From Chlamydia avium 10DC88 (GTDB lineage: Bacteria > Chlamydiota > Chlamydiia > Chlamydiales > Chlamydiaceae), in NCBI RefSeq assembly GCF_000583875.1, contig NZ_CP006571.1, forward strand, positions 537,416 through 601,415: 64,000 nt of DNA, given 5' to 3'. The stretch's first letter is position 1. Every line of letters starts with the position of its first letter. The notes beneath the pieces were generated by a model. It was not told the DNA's origin, searched no databases, and saw only the letters and a list, made by a program, of their open reading frames with translations. Below are positions 56,409 through 64,000 of this stretch, in pieces. Made by a program: the position numbers and the translations under genes.

Positions 56409-57066
56409 CATCTTTTATAAATTCTGTATAAAAGATTTCCCTACCCTTAGATCTCCAGAGCTTCTCAAACCAAGATTCTCCATAATTATCTATCGATTGA
56501 TAATACGGTTCATGCAGTCTGGGGACTAAATGACTCTGCATGATGTTTATAGCTTCAATGAGATATATTTTATCATCCGTAACGAGAGTTAGTCCGCCCT
56601 TATCCTGTAATACTCTAGCAATATCTTGAACAAATTCCTTTTGAAATAAACGATGTTTTTGATGTCGTGTTTTTGGCCAAGGGTCAGGAAAATTTATGAC
56701 AACCCGTTGTAAACTAGAATCGCTTACATAGTAGCGAAAAAATGTTTGGGCGGCACCATGAACGATTCTTAAATTATTTACTTGCGAATTTTTCATTTTT
56801 GACCAAATTTTTCTAACTCGATCAAATCGCTTTTCAACGGCAATCCAGTTAATATGTGGAGTAGATAGAGCCTGAGAAACTACCCAGTCACCATTTCCTG
56901 AACAAAGTTCACAAATAACTGGTTGAGAACTACTGAAAAAACTATCCCACGGCATGAGAAAACGTTCATGATCAAAATAATACTCAGGAACATATAAGAT
57001 AAAATCTTGAATCCTGGGGCTCCGTTCTTTCCAAAGAAAAGGAAGTTTTAAATCTTGAGGCTTCAT
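56395..57066 (-). CDS. trmB: tRNA (guanine-N7-)-methyltransferase
   Basis: 223 residues; methylates G46 of tRNA. SAM motif I is [12 protein letters not shown] near residue 53, and [19 protein letters not shown] is the TrmB signature. The last four codons and the stop are inside the 3' part of tRNA-Val on the other strand. Length is normal. Confidence 0.95.
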   Translation of the reverse strand: MKPQDLKLPFLWKERSPRIQDFILYVPEYYFDHERFLMPWDSFFSSSQPVICELCSGNGDWVVSQALSTPHINWIAVEKRFDRVRKIWSKMKNSQVNNLRIVHGAAQTFFRYYVSDSSLQRVVINFPDPWPKTRHQKHRLFQKEFVQDIARVLQDKGGLTLVTDDKIYLIEAINIMQSHLVPRLHEPYYQSIDNYGESWFEKLWRSKGREIFYTEFIKDVGYS

Positions 57067-57198
57067 TAAAATGGGATGAATGGTGATTTTAAAAGAAATA
57101 AGATTTCTACTTCAGAGGATTATAAAACCTCATTCAGTTTTTTATAAGATATTTTTCTTCTAAGATAATTAATGTATATGAGAAACGTTATCCATATC

Positions 57199-57232
57199 AA
57201 AAAAAACGACTTTTAGAATCTTCTAAAAGTCG
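57199..57232 (-). terminator. Intrinsic terminator of the nrdA-nrdB operon
   Basis: CGACTTTTAGAA (57207-57218) and TTCTAAAAGTCG (57221-57232) are perfectly complementary over 12 bp. On the minus strand eight T follow directly (plus-strand A 57199-57206). It lies 37 bases past the nrdB stop. Confidence 0.92.
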
Positions 57233-57268
57233 CAGAAAATCATTCAATAAAAACTTTAGTTTTCTATC

Positions 57269-58309
57269 CTACCAAAGTAAACTTCCGGAAGTTTGGTATT
57301 CTGTGACACGAGTTTCAAAAAAGTTTTTCTCTTTATTGAGATCTATAGTTTCACTCATCCAAGGAAAAGGATTCTTTGCATTATAAATAGGCCTTAGACC
57401 TATTCTTTCTAAACGACGATCTGCAATATGGCGAACATAATCAATAAACATTGAAGATTTTAATCCTAAAATACCTCTAGGCAAACAATCTCTAGCATAA
57501 TCAATTTCCAAATCTACAGCTCTCTCAATCAAATCTACAATTTCATTTTGCAATTCTTGTGTCCAAACTTCGGGATTTTCTTCTTTGATACCATTAATAA
57601 GATCAATACCAAAATTCAAATGAATAGTTTCATCTCTTAAAATGTACTGATACTGTTCTCCTATTCCTGTCATTTTGTTCTGACGATGGAAAGAAAGGAT
57701 CATCACAAAACCGCTATAGAAAAAGATCCCTTCCATAATGATATAATAACCTACTAAGTTCTTAATAAATTTACGTAATCCTTCTAAAGAGTCTGTAGAA
57801 AAGTTAGGGTCAACTATATCTTGAGTTAAATACATTTGAAAGTCATCTTTAGCTTTGATGCTGGCGCGTTCATTATATGCATTGAATACCTCGGATGCTT
57901 CAAGACCTAAAGATTCACAAATATAAAGAAAGGTATGCGTATGGACTGCTTCTTCAAAAGCTTGTCTTAACAAATATTGACGTGCTTCAGGATTAGTAAT
58001 ATGTTTAAAAATAGCTAAAACAATATTATTGCCTACTAAGCTTTCTGCAGTGCTGAAAAACCCTAAATTTAAAAGGATTACCCGACGTTCGTCTTCAGAA
58101 AGATCTGCTGATTTCCACAAAGCAATATCCCGAGCCATAGGAACCTCGGTAGGCAACCAATTATTTGCACATCCATTGAGATAATGTTCCCAAGCCCACT
58201 TATACTTAATGGGTACTAACTGATTTACATCAACTTGATTACAATTTACTAGACGCTTACTGTCTAGCTGAACACGTTTTAACTTCCCTTCAAAAACATC
58301 TGCTTCCAT
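57269..58309 (-). CDS. nrdB: Ribonucleotide reductase small subunit (class Ic)
   Basis: 346 residues. Metal ligands are Glu89, Glu120, His123, Glu193, Glu227 and His230, and the position of the radical tyrosine is Phe127 ([10 protein letters not shown]); Tyr222 is also present. These residues match the C. trachomatis R2 with its Mn/Fe cofactor and no tyrosyl radical, which is known biology. It makes the oxidant for NrdA in dNTP synthesis. It begins 21 bases after nrdA. Confidence 0.97.
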   Translation of the reverse strand: MEADVFEGKLKRVQLDSKRLVNCNQVDVNQLVPIKYKWAWEHYLNGCANNWLPTEVPMARDIALWKSADLSEDERRVILLNLGFFSTAESLVGNNIVLAIFKHITNPEARQYLLRQAFEEAVHTHTFLYICESLGLEASEVFNAYNERASIKAKDDFQMYLTQDIVDPNFSTDSLEGLRKFIKNLVGYYIIMEGIFFYSGFVMILSFHRQNKMTGIGEQYQYILRDETIHLNFGIDLINGIKEENPEVWTQELQNEIVDLIERAVDLEIDYARDCLPRGILGLKSSMFIDYVRHIADRRLERIGLRPIYNAKNPFPWMSETIDLNKEKNFFETRVTEYQTSGSLLW

Positions 58310-58330
58310 AACTCTCCCTCTCTTTTTTGA

Positions 58331-61300
58331 TTACTGACAAGATTCACAACCCTCTTCGAGAGAACAGGTTGGCACTTCTTTAAACCTTTCTACAATGATA
58401 TCTGTGGAAGCTGATTTATTTTTCATCCATCTTGGTTGAATCCCTCGTTTATTAATATCAGTAAACGACTTCTCTACAGAAGTTGCTGCTGAAGATCTTA
58501 AATAATAAGTTGTTTTTAGCCCCTTCTTCCAAGCTGTAAGATACATTGCTGATAATTTTTTACCATTAGGCTCAGATAAATATAGGTTAAGAGATTGCCC
58601 CATATCTAGCCATTTCTGCCTTCTAGAAGCACATTCGATAATCCATTCGGGATCGATTTCAAATGCTGTAAGAAAAATTTTTTTTAAGTCATCAGGAATG
58701 CGTTCTATTTCTAACAAAGAACCATCAAAATATTTTAAATCGTCTAACATATCTTCATCCCAAAGCCCCAATTCCTTCAGCTTTTGAATTAAATATACAT
58801 TAGGTACTGTGAATTCCCCTGATAGATTTGACTTTACGAACAAATGCTTATACGTAGGCTCTACTGATTGAGTCACCCCAATAATATTAGAAATGGTTGC
58901 TGTAGGAGCAATTGCCATGGTATGGCAGTTTCTCATTCCATAAGCCTTAATAGATTCGCGTACAGGAGTCCAATCCTTATACGAAGAAGTATCCATATCA
59001 AGATATTCTTCCCCACGATATTCTTTTAGTAATTCTATAGTGTCTAAAGGCAAGAAGCCTCGGTCCCACTTTGATCCCTTATAAGAGCTGTACGTACCTC
59101 GTTCTTTCGCTAATAAACTTGAAGAAAGAATGGCGTAGTAGGCGATCAACTCTGAACTACGATCTGCAAATTCTACAGCTTCCTGAGAAGCGTAGCTAAT
59201 ATTTAATTTATATAAGGCATCTTGGAAGCCCATGACTCCCAGTCCAATGGCCCTATGTTGTAAATTAGCATTTGCAGCCTCTACAGTAGGATAGAAATTA
59301 AGATCAATAATATTATCTAAAATACGAATAGCTGTAGAAATAGTGTCACTAAGTTTTTCTTCATCAATAGTTCCGTCAACAATATGTTCTACTAAATTGA
59401 TAGACCCTAGGTTACATACAGCTGTTTCTGTCTCTGAACTATTCAACAAAATTTCGGTACATAAATTTGAACAACGAACGACACCCACATGATCTTGAGC
59501 TGAACGAATATTTGAGGGATCTTTAAATGTCATCCATGGATGACCTGTTTCGTAAAGCATACTGAGCATTTTTCTCCATAAATCTTCTGCGGGGACTTTT
59601 TTGTATAATTTGATTTCTCCAGAATCAATCTTTCTCTCATATTCTTCATAAAGCTGTTCGAATTCCCAGCCAAAAGATTCGTGTAACCCAGGAACATCAT
59701 CGGGGCTAAATAAAGTCCAAGTACCTTTCTGCTGTAAACGTTTAAAAAATAGATCAGGGATCCAGCTGGCTGTATTAATATCATGAGTACGCCGACGTTC
59801 ATCTCCTGTGTTTTTTCTTAATTCTAGGAAATCTTCATAATCTAAATGCCAGATTTCTAGATAAACACACATTGCTCCCTTGCGTTTACCCCCCTGATTG
59901 ACAGCGATTGCTGTATCATTAGCAACCTTAATAAACGGGATAACTCCCTGACTTTTTCCATTAGTTCCTTTAATTAGAGCTCCTGTAGCACGAACTCCTG
60001 TCCAATCATTTCCAATGCCTCCGGCCCATTTAGAAAGCATGGCATTATCAGCGATAACTTTATAAATATGTGCGAGGTCATCTTTTATAGTGGATAAATA
60101 ACAAGAGCTTAGTTGGGAATGACGCATTCCCGAATTAAACAGTGTAGGTGTTGCCGGTGTATAACGGAACGTAGAAAGAAGATTATAAAAAGTAATCGCC
60201 CATGCGGTTTTATTTTCACCTTCGTTTAAAGCTAATCCCATAGAAACACGCATCCAGAAAATTTGTGCTGTTTCTAATCTACGCCCCTCATGTTGATTAA
60301 AGTAACGATCATAGAGATTTTGTACTCCCATATAGGAAAACTGTTGGTCTCTAGAAATATCTAAAGATTCTGCTAAAGCATCGAGATCATATTCTTTCAA
60401 TAGGGGATTCAACCGATATTGTTCTCCATGCAGAATATACTCCTTGAACCATTGTTTTTGTGTTTCAACAAGATCAGGATCTGTTGCATTCTTACCTAAT
60501 GTTTCTTCATAAACTACGTTCATAAGCAACGCTGCAGCTACAAAAGCATAGTGAGGTTCTTTTTCGATATTTGCTCTAGCTGCCATAATACAAGCTAATG
60601 CGACTTCAGACTCCTTTATTCCTGAATAAAAATTTGTAAATGCCATTTCTGCAAGCAAATGAGGATCTGTAGTGTCTGGGAATCTTTGACATGCCCACAA
60701 TAATCTTTCTGTTAATTGAGCCTTATTTATGTGATAATGTGTGCCGTCCAGTCGAATTACTTCATAAGTTTCTGTATTAACTTCTTCTTGTACTTTAGGA
60801 GTTTCTTCTTGACGATCGCGTACTCTTGCACGAGCTTCTCTATATAAAATATAATTTTTTGCAACTTTATAATGACCAGCAACCATCAATTGTTTTTCAA
60901 CAATATCTTGAATGGTTTCGATATCAATACTATTTTCTGGAGAACTTACAGCTAAGATCTCTTCAACAATTTTGTTTGTTAAAGTATTGATTTCTAATAG
61001 AATCTCTTGTTGAGGCACATCAACAATTTGTTTCGTAGCACGGAAAGCTTTTTCCAAAGCTGCAGAAATTTTCATAGGGTTAAACCGAACAACGTTGCCG
61101 TCCCTGCGCACGACTGAAGTGTAGTGCCAAGATCCTTCACGCTGTTTTTTATGCTGATCCCTATAAATAATATAATCCCTAGCAATATCCTGTAAGCCAT
61201 TAACATACAATTGATTCTCTACCATGTCCTGAATGCGCTCAACAGTAATGACTTGACCTTCACGAATTTTCCTTACAACCTCATTCACAACCTGATGAGT

Positions 61301-61471
61301 AATTGTAGAAATGGAAACTTCGAGATCTTTAGGCAGAGGAGAACCATCTTCTAAACGACGCGTATCACGAAAAGCAGCCTCTAGAGCTTGGAATATACGA
61401 TTTTGATTAAAGGGAACGAACATTCCATTGCGTTTCACAATAGTATAATGCTTCTCATCTACTTCGACCAT
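58331..61471 (-). CDS. nrdA: Ribonucleotide reductase large subunit with three ATP-cones
   Basis: 1046 residues from the ATG at 61471, preceded by GGTGGGG; an ATG at 61495 would add eight. Three ATP-cone domains line the N-terminus, starting near YTIVKRNG, SVVRRDG and YEVIRLDG, an unusual multiplication for activity control. The catalytic barrel follows, with RHSQLSSCYLS, VRCSNLCTEI and the family's ATISNIIGVTQSVEP. The C-terminal redox cysteines are in CSLEEGCESC. Operon with nrdB, with a promoter and NrdR-like boxes upstream. Confidence 0.97.
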   Translation of the reverse strand: MVEVDEKHYTIVKRNGMFVPFNQNRIFQALEAAFRDTRRLEDGSPLPKDLEVSISTITHQVVNEVVRKIREGQVITVERIQDMVENQLYVNGLQDIARDYIIYRDQHKKQREGSWHYTSVVRRDGNVVRFNPMKISAALEKAFRATKQIVDVPQQEILLEINTLTNKIVEEILAVSSPENSIDIETIQDIVEKQLMVAGHYKVAKNYILYREARARVRDRQEETPKVQEEVNTETYEVIRLDGTHYHINKAQLTERLLWACQRFPDTTDPHLLAEMAFTNFYSGIKESEVALACIMAARANIEKEPHYAFVAAALLMNVVYEETLGKNATDPDLVETQKQWFKEYILHGEQYRLNPLLKEYDLDALAESLDISRDQQFSYMGVQNLYDRYFNQHEGRRLETAQIFWMRVSMGLALNEGENKTAWAITFYNLLSTFRYTPATPTLFNSGMRHSQLSSCYLSTIKDDLAHIYKVIADNAMLSKWAGGIGNDWTGVRATGALIKGTNGKSQGVIPFIKVANDTAIAVNQGGKRKGAMCVYLEIWHLDYEDFLELRKNTGDERRRTHDINTASWIPDLFFKRLQQKGTWTLFSPDDVPGLHESFGWEFEQLYEEYERKIDSGEIKLYKKVPAEDLWRKMLSMLYETGHPWMTFKDPSNIRSAQDHVGVVRCSNLCTEILLNSSETETAVCNLGSINLVEHIVDGTIDEEKLSDTISTAIRILDNIIDLNFYPTVEAANANLQHRAIGLGVMGFQDALYKLNISYASQEAVEFADRSSELIAYYAILSSSLLAKERGTYSSYKGSKWDRGFLPLDTIELLKEYRGEEYLDMDTSSYKDWTPVRESIKAYGMRNCHTMAIAPTATISNIIGVTQSVEPTYKHLFVKSNLSGEFTVPNVYLIQKLKELGLWDEDMLDDLKYFDGSLLEIERIPDDLKKIFLTAFEIDPEWIIECASRRQKWLDMGQSLNLYLSEPNGKKLSAMYLTAWKKGLKTTYYLRSSAATSVEKSFTDINKRGIQPRWMKNKSASTDIIVERFKEVPTCSLEEGCESCQ

Positions 61472-61616
61472 ATTCCCCCACCTCAATGCCAACATATATT
61501 CTAACCAAACAACAGCGACTCATTCTCTACACATTTTAGAGTAACTTCCCTACAAATTTAAGACTCAATAAAAACACAAAGAGAGCCCCTCTTCCCTGGA
61601 GAAGTTTTTCTAAGAA

Positions 61617-61632
61617 ACCCAATATGTAGTGA
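61617..61632. promoter_or_regulatory. NrdR-box-like site 2
   Basis: ACCCAATATGTAGTGA matches the NrdR consensus acaCwAtATaTwGtgt at 13 of 16 positions. It starts exactly 32 bp from the other box, about three helical turns, as in known NrdR sites. It lies downstream of the predicted nrdA start, in the leader. Confidence 0.6.
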
Positions 61633-61648
61633 AACATTATGCGCTTGT

Positions 61649-61664
61649 ATACTATATATAGGAA
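61649..61664. promoter_or_regulatory. NrdR-box-like site 1
   Basis: ATACTATATATAGGAA holds the perfect palindrome CTATATATAG, the core of the NrdR box. It overlaps the -10 hexamer of the minus-strand promoter, so binding would block RNA polymerase. Confidence 0.62.
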
Positions 61665-61683
61665 TAGATGCTGTTTCGTGCAA
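61655..61683 (-). promoter_or_regulatory. nrdAB promoter
   Basis: On the minus strand TTGCAC (61678-61683) and TATATA (61655-61660) are separated by 17 bases, close to the sigma-66/70 consensus. The predicted start is near 61648, about 175 bases before the nrdA ATG. Confidence 0.6.
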
Positions 61684-61828
61684 TTGAAAAGTAATCTCTT
61701 TCTCCGGAAAAAATATGGCGTTCATGCACTTTTTGTCCTGTTATTTTCTCATGATCTTTTTGCCAAAAACTTGTTGATTTTAGATGAATATATTATGCTG
61801 AAGCGGTAGTTAAAATTTCGCATTTCTT

Positions 61829-62629
61829 ATGGTAGGATTAGAATCAGATATCCGAGGTAAGCGTCGAGCAGTGACTCCTAATGCTATTACTGCCTTTGGT
61901 TTATGTTGTGGGCTATTTATTATTTTCAAAAGTATTTTAAAGACCTCTTCTTCCATTGAACTTTTACACCGACTTCAAGGACTTTCTCTTTTATTGATCA
62001 GTGCTATGATAGCTGATTTTTCAGATGGAGCTATTGCTCGCATTATGAAAGCAGAAAGTGCATTCGGAGCACAATTTGATTCTCTTTCTGATGCTATTAC
62101 TTTTGGTATAGCGCCACCATTAATTGCCATTCGAAGTCTTGATGGAGTGTATACTGAGGGCTTTTATTCTTTGCTTCTCTTGATCACGTCAATTATTTAC
62201 TCCTTATGCGGAGTTTTGAGGCTCGTACGCTACAATTTATTCTCTAAAAAGCCTTCTGATACAACGCGCATCTCTTGTTTTATTGGATTACCTATTCCTG
62301 CTGCTGCGGCTTGCGTGGTTTCTTTATCCTTACTACTAGTTTCTAACTTCTCAACCGTGTTGCCTAATCAAGTGCATGTTATTTTAATTTCTTTCAGCCT
62401 ACTTTTCTCTGGGAGTCTTATGATTTCCCCTTGGAAGTTCCCTGGAATTAAGAATCTACGTTTCAAAGTTTCTTCATTTTTACTTGTAGCAACCACCGGG
62501 CTAGTTGCTTGTTTACTTTTCCTAGGTCTTATCGATCACTTTATTGAAGTATTTTTTTTAGTCTCTTGGTTGTATGTTTGTGTGATCTTTCCGATTTTTG
62601 CAATTGCGTATTATAAAAAAATGAGATAA
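61829..62629 (+). CDS. pssA: CDP-diacylglycerol-serine O-phosphatidyltransferase
   Basis: 266 residues with about eight hydrophobic segments in the inner membrane. The CDP-alcohol phosphatidyltransferase motif is intact: DFSDGAIARIM followed by GAQFDSLSDAITFG (D..DG..AR...G.xxD...D). PRRxTPN-like KRRAVTPNAITAFGL at the N-terminus fits PssA. Makes phosphatidylserine. rmuC begins 2 bases after the stop. Confidence 0.93.
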   Translation: MVGLESDIRGKRRAVTPNAITAFGLCCGLFIIFKSILKTSSSIELLHRLQGLSLLLISAMIADFSDGAIARIMKAESAFGAQFDSLSDAITFGIAPPLIAIRSLDGVYTEGFYSLLLLITSIIYSLCGVLRLVRYNLFSKKPSDTTRISCFIGLPIPAAAACVVSLSLLLVSNFSTVLPNQVHVILISFSLLFSGSLMISPWKFPGIKNLRFKVSSFLLVATTGLVACLLFLGLIDHFIEVFFLVSWLYVCVIFPIFAIAYYKKMR

Positions 62630-62631
62630 CC

Positions 62632-63816
62632 ATGATGAGTTTTATACATGTTGTGGTTTCTACTTCATCCTTATGTCTAGGAGTATTGTTATCATCGTTT
62701 TACTATCGCAAGAGAGAGGTACGATATTTAGAAGAACAACGTAAACTAGAGAACGAAAATATCTTGTTGAAAAATTCATTAGAGCTTTCTCGTCAATCAG
62801 AGCAATTAATGGAAGATTTTAGCAATAAGCTTTCTGTGACATGTCAGGCCCTGATTAAAGATATGAAAGCGGAAACTCAAGTTTATTTTTCTGAAAAATC
62901 TAAAACTATTGAGTCCTTGCTTTTACCAGTCCAAACTACATTACTTGCTTTTAAACAAAATTTAGAGACCTTTGAAACTAAACATGCTGAGGATCGTGGA
63001 GCGTTAAAAGAACAAATCACGCATTTATTATCTGTAGAAAAAAAATTAGAGAAAGAAACACAGTCTCTTACAAATATTTTAAAACATCCAGGAGCACGTG
63101 GTCGTTGGGGAGAAATTCAACTTGAAAGGATTTTAGAACTTTCTGGAATGCTTAAATATTGTGACTACGAAACACAAGCTAGCGATCCTCAAGGTCTTGT
63201 TCGTGCGGATATGATTGTTCGCCTGCCTCAAGAACGTTGTTTAATTATTGATGCTAAAGCTCCATTTTCTGAAACATATTTCTCTGATGAGAATATGGAT
63301 AAATCAGAACTTGTTGGGAAAATTAAAGAACATATTAAAATTTTAAAATCAAAAAGTTATTGGGATAAATTCCGTTACTCTCCTGAATTTGTTATTCTCT
63401 TTCTTCCAGGAGAAAGTATTTTTAATGATGCCTTGCGTATAGCTCCTGAGCTCATTGATATTGCAGCGGCTTCTAATATCATTCTCTCGAGTCCTTTAAC
63501 ACTATTAGCATTGCTTAAAACAATTGCTCATACATGGAAACAGGAAAATCTACAGAAACAAATCCAAGAAATAGGCCAACTGGGGAAAGAGCTTCACCAT
63601 CGTTTACATGTTGTTTTTAATCACTTTTATAAACTTGGAAAAAACTTAAATAATGCTGTCCAAAGTTATAATGACATGGCTTCTAGCCTACAACATAGAG
63701 TACTTCCAACACTCAGGAAATTCGAGGACTTAGAATTGACTTCTTCTTTGCACAAGATAGAAGAGCCTAGTATTTGTAATCCTACCAAGCCCTTTTTACC
63801 TAATCCCTCAGAATAA
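62632..63816 (+). CDS. rmuC: RmuC-family DNA recombination protein
   Basis: 394 residues. One hydrophobic N-terminal helix (about 2-20), then a long coiled coil (about 30-150), then the RmuC nuclease-like domain: GARGRWGEIQLERILELSGM, LPQERCLIIDAKAPF (the D-x-K motif) and FVILFLPGESIFNDAL. It may limit inversions during recombination; biochemical role is unclear. Start could be either of two adjacent ATG codons. Confidence 0.9.
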   Translation: MMSFIHVVVSTSSLCLGVLLSSFYYRKREVRYLEEQRKLENENILLKNSLELSRQSEQLMEDFSNKLSVTCQALIKDMKAETQVYFSEKSKTIESLLLPVQTTLLAFKQNLETFETKHAEDRGALKEQITHLLSVEKKLEKETQSLTNILKHPGARGRWGEIQLERILELSGMLKYCDYETQASDPQGLVRADMIVRLPQERCLIIDAKAPFSETYFSDENMDKSELVGKIKEHIKILKSKSYWDKFRYSPEFVILFLPGESIFNDALRIAPELIDIAAASNIILSSPLTLLALLKTIAHTWKQENLQKQIQEIGQLGKELHHRLHVVFNHFYKLGKNLNNAVQSYNDMASSLQHRVLPTLRKFEDLELTSSLHKIEEPSICNPTKPFLPNPSE

Positions 63817-63864
63817 GAAAATACGTATTCTGAAGCATCTACGTTAAAGAAGAAACATGAATAT

Positions 63865-64000
63865 TTATAATGCTGATGTTATAGCAAACTCTTGATCAAA
63901 ACTTTTCATATTTTCACGAAGCATTTCTTCTCCTGCAAAAGAAATGAATGTAGCGCTATTTATAGTATCTTGTAGATATTTCTTCACTACTGTACAAATT
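63865..64000 (-). CDS. C-terminal end of a probable M16-family metalloprotease (CT824-like)
   Basis: The right edge holds 45 codons of a minus-strand gene ending TAA at 63865: it reads VVKKYLQDTINSATFISFAG, then EEMLRENMKSFDQEFAITSAL. The pattern resembles the C-terminus of PreP/insulinase-type proteases, and the C. trachomatis gene next to rmuC is, as I recall, such a protease. The active site lies outside the window, so this is tentative. It converges with rmuC, 48 bases apart. Confidence 0.5.
   Translation of the reverse strand, partial: ICTVVKKYLQDTINSATFISFAGEEMLRENMKSFDQEFAITSAL

Larger units (their letters stand above)
61496..61828. other. Divergent intergenic region nrdA-pssA
   Basis: 333 bases, no gene seen. 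It contains the nrdA promoter and the two NrdR-like boxes at 61617-61664. The pssA promoter on the plus strand could not be placed with confidence; a TATTAT-like hexamer occurs around 61790. Confidence 0.6.

Noticed and set aside
1-64000. Prophage, insertion sequences, toxin-antitoxin or restriction systems
   Set aside because: No transposase, integrase other than the Xer protein, inverted terminal repeats, or nuclease-methylase pairs were seen; XerD is chromosomal housekeeping.

Overview
The window is a 64 kb piece of a chromosome from the genus Chlamydia, most likely from the former Chlamydophila group. The gene order matches what I recall of chlamydial genomes. Genus hallmarks are CPAF, the tiny late gene ltuA, the second set of type III translocators with their chaperone, the aaxABC arginine module, a fused aroDE gene and a ribonucleotide reductase R2 with Phe at the radical position. 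The DNA is AT-rich, densely packed and full of 4-base ATGA overlaps and convergent overlaps. I see no insertion sequence, prophage, CRISPR array or rRNA. A bioA gene at the left edge argues against C. trachomatis, which as I recall lacks biotin synthesis; I cannot name the species.

Left part (1-16223). It opens with the end of bioA, overlapped by a ferritin-like di-iron protein of unknown role. Next comes a complete shikimate operon, aroA-aroK-aroC-aroB-aroDE, then a secreted HAD-like protein and the arginine module: porin aaxA, pyruvoyl arginine decarboxylase aaxB and arginine/agmatine antiporter aaxC. A D-amino-acid-dehydrogenase-like oxidoreductase follows. On the minus strand are a membrane protein with an apparent N-terminal frameshift, mdh, ltuA (47 codons) and pgi.

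Middle part (16301-39014). xerD, a small secreted Tyr-rich protein and tRNA-Leu precede the type III cluster: a CT863-like protein, an LcrH/SycD chaperone, a CopB2-like and a CopD2-like translocator. Then come a methyltransferase, ispH, CPAF, an NhaD-type antiporter, a SulP transporter with a structured leader, fumC, a permease/binding-protein fusion, an adenylate-kinase-like protein, two MarC proteins, map with a SEC-C motif, a CT850-like inclusion membrane protein, and three tandem paralogues that resemble type III effectors.

Right part (39091-64000). This is mostly housekeeping: a rhomboid-like protein, tadA, rpsO, pnp, ftsH, tilS, lptF/lptG, a large unknown protein, tRNA-Ser, pheS, rplT, rpmI, infC, a NusB-like protein, murB, an mnmM-like methyltransferase, tRNA-Val, trmB, nrdB, nrdA, pssA, rmuC and the tail of a probable M16 protease.

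Main points from the hunt. (1) Four genes, including ftsH and tilS, are each broken by what looks like one missing base, in homopolymer-rich sequence; this is either systematic under-calling or real slippage. (2) Two NrdR-box-like sites 32 bp apart overlap a good promoter upstream of nrdAB. (3) A di-iron, ferritin-like gene is coupled to bioA. (4) A long, nearly perfect stem lies in the leader of the SulP gene. (5) tRNA-Val overlaps the end of trmB antisense, and tRNA-Ser abuts the pheS stop codon. (6) There is a permease fused to a THI5/NMT1-like binding domain. CT numbers are C. trachomatis locus names recalled from memory, used as labels for likely orthologues.
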